Below are positions 1-5,512 of a DNA stretch of 12,119 nt, piece by piece (the stretch's first letter is position 1; every line of letters starts with the position of its first letter). This stretch comes from Kangiella sp. (GTDB lineage: Bacteria; Pseudomonadota; Gammaproteobacteria; Enterobacterales; Kangiellaceae): contig NVVT01000007.1 in the NCBI GenBank assembly GCA_002733465.1, forward strand, positions 4,010-16,128, read 5' to 3'. Position numbers and translations under genes: made by a program. The notes under the pieces are model-generated. The model ran no database searches and was not told the origin of the DNA. It saw only the letters and a list, made by a program, of their open reading frames with translations.

Positions 1-252
1 AAATGTTTTGATTACATCCTCACCAAATAACGCCCGAAGATAGCTTATATTTTGAAAAACAACTTGCTCAGAAATTGTGCGATTAGGCCATACAGCATCT
101 AAAATATCAGATTTATGATGGATTTTATCTGGTTGAGATAATAACAAAGTCAATAACTTGGCAGGTTTTTCATTCAACGGAAAAATACTTCCATCTTTTA
201 CTAAGATCTGTAGTTCAATGTCAAATTGGAAGTTTTTAAAACTAAGTTTCAT
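1..252 (-). CDS. Partial winged-helix transcriptional regulator (PhoB/CadC-type DNA-binding domain), runs off left edge
   Basis: The frame is open from an ATG at 252 down to base 1, giving the first 84 residues. An in-frame TAA lies two codons upstream (256-258), so this ATG is the first possible one; no strong ribosome binding site precedes it. The residues match the N-terminal part of a Trans_reg_C winged helix: an FxFDIE-type opening strand, 'LNEKPAKLLTLLLSQPDKIHHKSDILDAVW' type spacing (leucine-rich helix, then a D-x-x-W turn before the recognition helix), 'ISEQVVFQNISYLRALFGED' recognition helix and start of the wing. It lacks the Asp receiver domain of response regulators at its N-terminus, so it is a one-component CadC/ToxR-like protein rather than an OmpR two-component protein. 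The C-terminal part, often a membrane helix plus sensor or TPR domain, is outside the window, so the signal cannot be guessed. Same domain class as the regulator at 5513, but the two sequences differ clearly. Confidence 0.85.
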   Translation of the reverse strand, partial: MKLSFKNFQFDIELQILVKDGSIFPLNEKPAKLLTLLLSQPDKIHHKSDILDAVWPNRTISEQVVFQNISYLRALFGEDVIKTF

Positions 253-296
253 GATTTATACGATGGAGTAAAGGATAACTGATAATCAATTTTAAG

Positions 297-325
297 AGTA
301 TAAGCAAAGCGATGAATGAAGTAAA
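297..325 (-). promoter_or_regulatory. Candidate sigma70 promoter of the left regulator
   Basis: Reading on the minus strand, TTTACT (325-320) is followed after 17 bases by TATACT (302-297), matching 9 of 12 consensus positions. Transcription would start near 290, about 38 bases before the ATG at 252. The perfect dyad at 345-369 lies about 20 bases upstream of the -35 element, where an activator could sit. Confidence 0.4.
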
Positions 326-344
326 TGTTTAGAGTTTCTGTGTT

Positions 345-369
345 GGATTATTCTTGCATAGAATAATCC
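345..369. repeat. Perfect 10-bp inverted repeat, candidate operator
   Basis: GGATTATTCT (345-354) and AGAATAATCC (360-369) are exact reverse complements around a TGCAT centre. There is no T-run on either side, so a terminator role is unlikely. Its place upstream of the candidate promoter of the left regulator suggests a binding site for a dimeric DNA-binding protein; that is inference. Confidence 0.5.
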
Positions 370-630
370 CATTAATGATAGTTACATTGCATATTTAAAC
401 TGGTAGATGTACCCCTAACTGTTGGAGCATGCATATTAGTTATCAAGGTAAGTGTTAATATCATTGATGATTATTTCAGGATCATATCTTTCTCAAAACA
501 AGTTCCGAGAATACCTACTTAATTCGAGAATATTGGATTGTCCCTAATCGATTTTCAATTGATTATTGACAGAATTATTGTCCTGAAATGTAAGTGGCAG
601 GTTTCATTCGATTTTTAGCTGAGCATTTTA

Positions 631-669
631 GTACCAAGTGGATCAGAACCTGAGCGCTCCCCTTGGTAC
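631..669. repeat. Imperfect 12-bp inverted repeat with nested small stem
   Basis: Bases 631-642 pair with 658-669 at 11 of 12 positions (GTACCAAG outermost, one T/C mismatch, then GGA with TCC). Within the loop, TCAG (643-646) can pair with CTGA (650-653). The structure shares base 669 with the next inverted repeat. It lies past the end of the permease gene and has no T-run, so it is not a standard intrinsic terminator. Confidence 0.5.
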
Positions 670-704
670 AATAAGTTAGCGTATTTTCTGTCACTAACTT
701 ATTG
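669..704. repeat. Perfect 11-bp inverted repeat downstream of the permease gene
   Basis: CAATAAGTTAG (669-679) and CTAACTTATTG (694-704) are exact reverse complements with a 14-base loop. The hairpin starts 39 bases beyond the permease stop codon on the transcribed strand. It could protect the mRNA 3' end or help end transcription, but no U-run follows. Confidence 0.5.
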
Positions 705-730
705 ATTTAAATAATGTCGAATATTATTCA

Positions 731-762
731 ATATAAAAATGGTCATTCACTTCGAAGTGCAT
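731..762 (-). terminator. Weak terminator-like palindrome at the end of the permease gene
   Basis: A perfect 12-bp palindrome CACTTCGAAGTG (748-759) covers the last codons of the permease, and on the minus strand a run of five T (739-735) follows eight bases after it. The stem is short and the gap to the T-run is long, so this is at best a weak intrinsic terminator. Confidence 0.25.
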
Positions 763-3163
763 TAATTGGTTTATTGTTGGCAGCGTTAAGTGTCAGGCCA
801 CCAACAGTTAGCCAGGCAATAATGATGATTAACAAAGCGCTAGCTAAAAATACCAACAGGTTTAATTCAATACGATAAGCAAAACCATTTAACCAGTTCT
901 GCATAAGGTAATAGGCCAGAGGCCAGGCGATAAGATTTGAAATGACCACAAGATTAGTAAACTCTTTAGTGAGCAACCAACTAATTTGCAGGCTGCTCGC
1001 ACCAAGGACTTTTCGTATACCCACTTCCTTGATCCGCCTTTGGGTTGCAAATGAGGCAAGACAAAATAAGCCAAGACAAGTAATAATAATGGCCAGTATT
1101 GAAAAAAGACTGAGCATCATCGATTGCTTTTCTTCTGCCTGATAAAGCGAATTATAATTATCATCCAAAAAAGAGCGGCTGATCGGCACACCTGGCACAA
1201 CCTCTCTCCAACTTTTGTCAATATGGTTTAATGCGCTACTCACTGGACCCTGTTTTATTTTGATGGTTGTTCTGGGCAGTTGCCTACCAAACAGGTAATA
1301 AACCACTGGTTTAACGGGGGTGCGAATAGACTCATAGAAGCTACTCTCAACCACACCGATAACCTCTAGCTTTTCTGGAGCGTCAATAGCACCAAATGAT
1401 ATAATTTGACCAATCATTGATTGAGGGTCTTTGCCAAGTTGTTTAACTAATTCCATATTGACGATAATTTTTCCGCGCGAGTTTGGCGGATTAACTCTAT
1501 CTTCAAAATATTTATCTTGCAGAAAATCACGACTAAATAATCGCCCGGAAATCAACTTAATACTATAGGTCTTAAAGAAATCATAACCGACGAAATTATT
1601 CAGCATACCAATACTAGTTGATTGGTTATTCTGGCCTGCTAGTCGGCCGATGGTAGGACTTCTCGGACTTTCAGTTAGTAGTACATGAGATTGAACCACT
1701 GTTTCAATATCGGGATGGGTTAAAAGCCGATTTCTAAACGTCTCAAATTTATCTTCGACATTTCTAATTTCAACTAAATTATCACGTTCATAACCAAGCT
1801 TCACATTTTTAGCAAACTGGGTTTGTTGATACACGACCACGGTTGCAATTATTAAAATGGACGCTATAGCAAACTGAACAATCACCAAGCCTTGACGTAA
1901 AAGTACAGCGAACTTTCCACTCGTCAGATTTCCTTTTAGAACTAGCGCCGGTTTAAAGGACGATAAGAAAAATGCGGGATAACACCCAGATAAAATACCG
2001 ACACCGAGCGCCACCAACATTAATTTAAAAAGTAGGTGAATATCAGAAAATCCTAAGGAAAGCGTTATATTAATCAGCTCGCTAAAAAAGGGCAAAAAAT
2101 ACATCACTAGCGCAATTGATATTAAAAAAGCCATTAGACTGATAATAACCGACTCACCAATAAACTGAGCCACAAGTTGGCTTTTAACTGCGCCGAGAGA
2201 TTTTCTCACACCGACTTCTTTTGAGCGTTGGCTGGCCTGTGCGGTCGATAAATTAGTAAAATTAATACAGGCCAAAAGTAGAATGAAAAAGGCAATTGCG
2301 GCAAACGATACTACCGCTTCAAAACTACCGTTGGGAACTAATGTGTTACGACTGTCTGAATGTAAATGAATGTCCAGTAGAGGGCGAGGCAATACCCCAT
2401 ATTGCCTGTTTGGCGACTGTGACTTTCCTCTTTTATCGACATACTCACTGACCGTTTTAGTGAAGTTTTTAAGATCAGTATTATCTTTTAGCTGGATATA
2501 AGTACGAGCAGAAGTGCCGAACCAGGTGGTCAAATAGAAATCAGCAAAGCCTGGGTCAATAGTAAGCATGGCTTTGTTGGAAATAATGATGCCTAACGGC
2601 AAGGTATCAGGTAACAAGTCATCTTTAATAATAGCGGAGACATTAAAATCATTACCTCTAATGGTGATTATTTTCCCCAGTAGCAGTGTGTAATCTTTTG
2701 TAAAACCAAAATATTTAATCGCCTTTTCTTCACTTAATACAATGTTAGATGGTTGCGACAGGGCGGACAGTCTATCGCCAGCCAGTAATTTAAAGTCGAA
2801 CATTGTAAAATAATTATCGTCGGAGAAATACAACGTTTCATTAAAGGCGTTATCGTCTAGTTTTAGTGTTTGTTGAGAGCGAACAAGGCGTACATATTGC
2901 TCAATTTGTGGATATAACGCCTTGAGTGTTTCAACCATTCTGTAAGGTGATGAGGCGAGCTTATCTCCCTCTTTAACATAATCAAGCCGATAAATGGATT
3001 TGGCATTGATAAACTGTTGGTTGTAACTGGTTTCATGATTAATATATAAGGTGATTAATATGAAACAGGTAAATCCGGACGACAAGCCCAACAGATTAAT
3101 AAAGCTGTTTAAAGGCTGATTAAAAAAGTGGCTAAAAGCGGTTGTGAGATAATTATAAAACAT
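743..3163 (-). CDS. MacB/FtsX-type ABC transporter permease, double FtsX domain
   Basis: An 806-residue inner-membrane permease with a duplicated MacB_PCD-FtsX layout, the usual size of the long form of this family. First membrane helix about 20-41, periplasmic region 45-280, first FtsX core about 283-410 with three helices and the conserved 'RSKEVGVRKSLGA' coupling segment (313-325), another helix about 425-446, second periplasmic region about 455-678, and second FtsX core about 682-800 with 'RIKEVGIRKVLGA' (710-722). The C-terminus 'KPINALRSE' fits the family's usual end. It would pair with the ATPase encoded just upstream, whose gene it overlaps by 11 bases, a sign of translational coupling; an AGGA site precedes the ATG by 11 bases. 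MacB-type permeases do not carry substrate through the membrane core but drive export from the periplasm through an adaptor and an outer-membrane channel. The substrate is unknown, and no frame damage is visible. Confidence 0.92.
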   Translation of the reverse strand: MFYNYLTTAFSHFFNQPLNSFINLLGLSSGFTCFILITLYINHETSYNQQFINAKSIYRLDYVKEGDKLASSPYRMVETLKALYPQIEQYVRLVRSQQTLKLDDNAFNETLYFSDDNYFTMFDFKLLAGDRLSALSQPSNIVLSEEKAIKYFGFTKDYTLLLGKIITIRGNDFNVSAIIKDDLLPDTLPLGIIISNKAMLTIDPGFADFYLTTWFGTSARTYIQLKDNTDLKNFTKTVSEYVDKRGKSQSPNRQYGVLPRPLLDIHLHSDSRNTLVPNGSFEAVVSFAAIAFFILLLACINFTNLSTAQASQRSKEVGVRKSLGAVKSQLVAQFIGESVIISLMAFLISIALVMYFLPFFSELINITLSLGFSDIHLLFKLMLVALGVGILSGCYPAFFLSSFKPALVLKGNLTSGKFAVLLRQGLVIVQFAIASILIIATVVVYQQTQFAKNVKLGYERDNLVEIRNVEDKFETFRNRLLTHPDIETVVQSHVLLTESPRSPTIGRLAGQNNQSTSIGMLNNFVGYDFFKTYSIKLISGRLFSRDFLQDKYFEDRVNPPNSRGKIIVNMELVKQLGKDPQSMIGQIISFGAIDAPEKLEVIGVVESSFYESIRTPVKPVVYYLFGRQLPRTTIKIKQGPVSSALNHIDKSWREVVPGVPISRSFLDDNYNSLYQAEEKQSMMLSLFSILAIIITCLGLFCLASFATQRRIKEVGIRKVLGASSLQISWLLTKEFTNLVVISNLIAWPLAYYLMQNWLNGFAYRIELNLLVFLASALLIIIIAWLTVGGLTLNAANNKPINALRSE

Positions 3164-3884
3164 CGGCTGTCTGTTCCTTTTTTAGCATTTGAACTTTTAG
3201 CTTTTGATCCGCAATGCTCTGATCTGACACTATCTTGCCATCCAGCATATTAATTAGGCGACTGCCATATTCTGCGTGAGCTTGTGAGTGGGTGACCATG
3301 ATAATAGTGGCGCCCTCAGCATTTAGCTGTTGTAAAAGCTGCATCACGTCATGGCCATTTTTTGAGTCTAGATTACCAGTGGGTTCATCCGCCAAAATAA
3401 GTTCAGGCTCGGAAACCAGTGCTCTGGCAACGGCGACTCTTTGCTGCTGACCGCCAGAGAGCTGTTTCGGTAAATGCTGAGCTCTATGGCTAATATCAAA
3501 TTTTTCTAATACCGCTTGCACTTTTACTTTACGCTCGGCGGGCGCGATTTTCTGATAGATCAAAGGCAACTCAATATTGTCCCAAACCGATAACTCATCA
3601 ATTAAGTTAAAACTTTGAAAAATAAATCCCAGGTGCTTTTTACGGATATCAGCCAAACCTCTTTCATTCAGCGTTGACACTTCGGTGTCCATAAAACGAT
3701 AGCTGCCGCTACTGGCGTTATCTAACATACCAACAATATTTAAAAAGCTAGATTTACCGCATCCAGAAGGTCCCATCACCGATACAAACTCACCTTTATT
3801 GATCGTTACATCCATCTGATCAATAGCGACAGTTTCGATATCTTCTGTGAGATAAAATTTACTTAGAGCCTTAAAATTAAGCAT
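3153..3884 (-). CDS. MacB/LolD-type ABC transporter ATPase
   Basis: A 243-residue ATP-binding subunit with every expected motif: Walker A GPSGCGKS (38-45), Q-loop glutamine 90 in 'FIFQSFNL', signature LSGGQQQR (142-149), Walker B 'LILADE' with catalytic E167, D-loop 'NLDS' (171-174) and switch H199. Length and the 'GPSGCGKSSFLN' and 'EPTGNLD' wording place it in the LolD/MacB/FtsE group, which works with FtsX-type permeases as a dimer on the cytoplasmic face. An AGGA site (3893-3896 on the minus strand) lies 8 bases before the ATG. The gene sits between the adaptor gene (86 bases upstream) and the permease gene (11-base overlap), so the three are almost surely one operon. Unlike E. coli MacB, ATPase and permease are separate polypeptides here. 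Confidence 0.95.
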   Translation of the reverse strand: MLNFKALSKFYLTEDIETVAIDQMDVTINKGEFVSVMGPSGCGKSSFLNIVGMLDNASSGSYRFMDTEVSTLNERGLADIRKKHLGFIFQSFNLIDELSVWDNIELPLIYQKIAPAERKVKVQAVLEKFDISHRAQHLPKQLSGGQQQRVAVARALVSEPELILADEPTGNLDSKNGHDVMQLLQQLNAEGATIIMVTHSQAHAEYGSRLINMLDGKIVSDQSIADQKLKVQMLKKEQTADVL

Positions 3885-3927
3885 TTATTGTTTCCTGAAT
3901 TTTATAAATTGAAAGTGTATTTGAGTG

Positions 3928-3962
3928 ACGGTTCCACGGTTCCTGATCTTTATCGTTAACCG
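3928..3962 (-). repeat. Tandem 8-bp repeat with matching inverted half in the adaptor-ATPase gap
   Basis: ACGGTTCC occurs twice head to tail (3928-3935 and 3936-3943), and AACCG at 3958-3962 is complementary to the CGGTT core of either copy. In the operon mRNA this allows two alternative short hairpins between the adaptor stop and the ATPase start. The stems are only 5 bp, so regulation by them is speculative. Confidence 0.35.
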
Positions 3963-3970
3963 TTTTGCCG

Positions 3971-5236
3971 TTACTCAGCGCTGAACTTGAGTCGATCCAT
4001 GTTGCTGAATTCGCCATAACTAGAGGCGATAATTCTTTCGCCGATTTTTAACCCTGACAACACCTGAATTAATTGGTTATTGCGTTTGCCTAATTTGACT
4101 AATCGCTTAGAAGCACCCTGACCATTAGGATCTAATACAAAGACCCAGTTGCCCCCCGTATCCTGATAGAAACCGCCCTGATCAACCACCATCGATTGTT
4201 GGCTATCACTCATCTCTAGTTTTATTTGTAAACTTTGACCGCGACGAATGTTATTAGGAGGGAGTAACTTGAATCGCCACTCAACTTCAAATTGACCGTT
4301 AGTGACCCCGGGATAGATCTTAAATATAGCAAGTTCATGCTCTGTTCCATTTAAAGTAAAGCGACCAATTTGCCCCTTGGTAACACGATTGATATAGAAT
4401 TCATCGACCTGTGTGAGCACTTTAAAATTGTCCAGAACATCAATTTGTCCTAACCTTTTACCTTCACTCATGGATTCGCCAATTTCAGCGTTTAAGAATG
4501 TGAGCTGCCCACTAAAAGGCGCTAATAATGTTAAGTTATCCAGACTCTTACGAGATATTTTCAAGTTGCTTTGCAAAGCTTTAACATTGGACTCAAGTTG
4601 TTTAAGTTGTACCTTATGAAATTCTCGTTCTTGCTGTAGGCTTTCTTCCATCAGTGCTAAACGACGCTGTTGATAGTCAAGCTCATCGATTATCTGGTGA
4701 AGCGAATCTTTGGCAACTAACTGTTTAGATGATAATATTTCGGTTTTAGCCTTTCTTCGCAGTAAAACTTTAATACGGTATTCAATGTCGAGCAGCGTGG
4801 TTTTTTTTTCCAGGCGACTCTGTTTCATTGCCAGTCGAGTATTACGGAGGTTATTGATTTGCTCAGAAACATCGGCTTCTCTGGCTAAAACATTGAGCTG
4901 TAAGCTGGTATTACTCAGCTCAAGTATTTTGTCGCCAGCCTGAATCATTTCACCTTCTTCCACAAATACCTGCTCCACTCGACCGCCATCAATAGCATCC
5001 AGATAAATGACTCTTTGTGGTAGAACGGTGCCTCTTAAAGGAAGAAATTCTTGAAAATCGCCTTGTCTAGCATCACTGAATACTAGCTTGACTGGGTCAA
5101 TCGTTAAGCTAGTACCAGACGTGTTGCTTGAAAAATAACTAATGCACGACACTATTAGCAGACTAGCTGAAATAATCTTTAGTCGTTTTTTGTTTTTTGT
5201 AGAAAATAAATGTGATTGATTGACTTGTCGATCCAT
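3971..5236 (-). CDS. HlyD/MacA-like periplasmic adaptor protein
   Basis: A 421-residue membrane-fusion protein. A cytoplasmic basic start (KNKKRLK, 14-20) leads to one membrane helix (about 19-36) with no lipobox. A lipoyl-like half-motif follows, 'GGRVEQVFVEEGEMIQAGD' (84-102), then a long alpha-hairpin of coiled-coil type (about 115-235, rich in E, K, L, Q), the second lipoyl half 'LLAPFSGQLTFLNAEIGE' (237-254), then beta-barrel and membrane-proximal parts. Such adaptors bridge a MacB-type permease to a TolC-like outer-membrane channel; none is encoded in the window, so one elsewhere must serve. First gene of the leftward operon, divergent from the regulator at 5513. The ATG at 5236 has only a weak GAGA-type ribosome site, but the length and membrane helix position fit this start. 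The family is clear; the substrate is not. Confidence 0.9.
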   Translation of the reverse strand: MDRQVNQSHLFSTKNKKRLKIISASLLIVSCISYFSSNTSGTSLTIDPVKLVFSDARQGDFQEFLPLRGTVLPQRVIYLDAIDGGRVEQVFVEEGEMIQAGDKILELSNTSLQLNVLAREADVSEQINNLRNTRLAMKQSRLEKKTTLLDIEYRIKVLLRRKAKTEILSSKQLVAKDSLHQIIDELDYQQRRLALMEESLQQEREFHKVQLKQLESNVKALQSNLKISRKSLDNLTLLAPFSGQLTFLNAEIGESMSEGKRLGQIDVLDNFKVLTQVDEFYINRVTKGQIGRFTLNGTEHELAIFKIYPGVTNGQFEVEWRFKLLPPNNIRRGQSLQIKLEMSDSQQSMVVDQGGFYQDTGGNWVFVLDPNGQGASKRLVKLGKRNNQLIQVLSGLKIGERIIASSYGEFSNMDRLKFSAE

Positions 5237-5269
5237 AGGTTTCTCACGCCGAGTAATAAGTTGTTTGCA

Positions 5270-5298
5270 TTTGTAGAGGTTTTTTGTTTTAGCAACAA
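5270..5298 (-). promoter_or_regulatory. Candidate promoter of the exporter operon
   Basis: On the minus strand TTGTTG (5298-5293) and TACAAA (5275-5270) are 17 bases apart, matching only 7 of 12 consensus positions. A start near 5263 would leave a leader of about 26 bases. A weak promoter like this would suit activation from the repeat array at 5320-5352 just upstream. Confidence 0.25.
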
Positions 5299-5319
5299 TG
5301 CTTTGAGCACGATTTAGCT

Positions 5320-5352
5320 TAGATGTTTAATTGATGTTTTGTTGATGTTGTT
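5320..5352. promoter_or_regulatory. Three direct repeats at 11-bp spacing, proposed operator of the divergent regulator
   Basis: Three consecutive 11-base units are seen: TAGATGTTTAA (5320-5330), TTGATGTTTTG (5331-5341) and TTGATGTTGTT (5342-5352). All share T-x-GATGTT at the same phase; on the minus strand the core reads AACATC. PhoB/OmpR-class winged helices are known to bind head-to-tail direct repeats one helical turn (about 11 bp) apart, and the gene at 5513 encodes exactly such a domain. The array lies about 22 bases upstream of the candidate exporter promoter, an activator-like place. A further match, AAAACATCT, occurs in the opposite orientation at 5447-5455. Assignment to this regulator is inference. 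Confidence 0.55.
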
Positions 5353-5454
5353 AAATTTCAAAGAGTTAGCGTCTGGAGAGGCTGAAGTTAGGTTTTCCAA
5401 ATGTTAGAGAATTGTGGCATTATGGCGCTCTAAAGAATTAGTCATTAAAAACAT

Positions 5455-5494
5455 CTCCCTCTCCCCTACCCACTCCCTATGGGAGAGAGAGGAG
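5455..5494 (+). repeat. CT/GA-rich hairpin in the regulator's leader, resembles a dispersed REP-like repeat
   Basis: A C/T-rich arm (5455-5477) faces a G/A-rich arm (5481-5494). Two foldings compete: a tight stem CTCCC/GGGAG around TAT (5473-5485), or a longer one pairing 5459-5465 with 5481-5487 and extending with bulges to 5455/5494. The wording, with CCCTCTCCCC then an ACCC spacer and CTCCC-TAT-GGGAGAG, resembles a family of intergenic palindromes common in gammaproteobacteria, here partly decayed. It ends 7 bases before the Shine-Dalgarno site of the regulator and could affect its translation. Confidence 0.45.
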
Positions 5495-5512
5495 CAAAAA
5501 AAGGAAAGCTGA

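Larger units (their letters stand above)
253..742. other. Gene-free stretch between exporter operon end and the left regulator
   Basis: I find no plausible coding frame in these 490 bases on either strand. The stretch holds the probable promoter of the left regulator, a perfect 10-bp dyad (345-369), a small stem-loop at 546-564 with one G-T pair and a TTC loop, an 8-bp direct repeat CGAGAATA at 506-513 and 525-532, and two abutting inverted repeats (631-669 and 669-704) just past the end of the permease gene. Confidence 0.6.

Noticed and set aside
889..1142. Short frames on both strands inside the permease gene
   Set aside because: They lie within the clearly coding permease frame, have no family features and overlap each other.
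4413..4943. Two plus-strand frames of 68 and 77 codons
   Set aside because: Antisense shadows of the adaptor's coiled-coil coding region; no ribosome site or recognisable domain.
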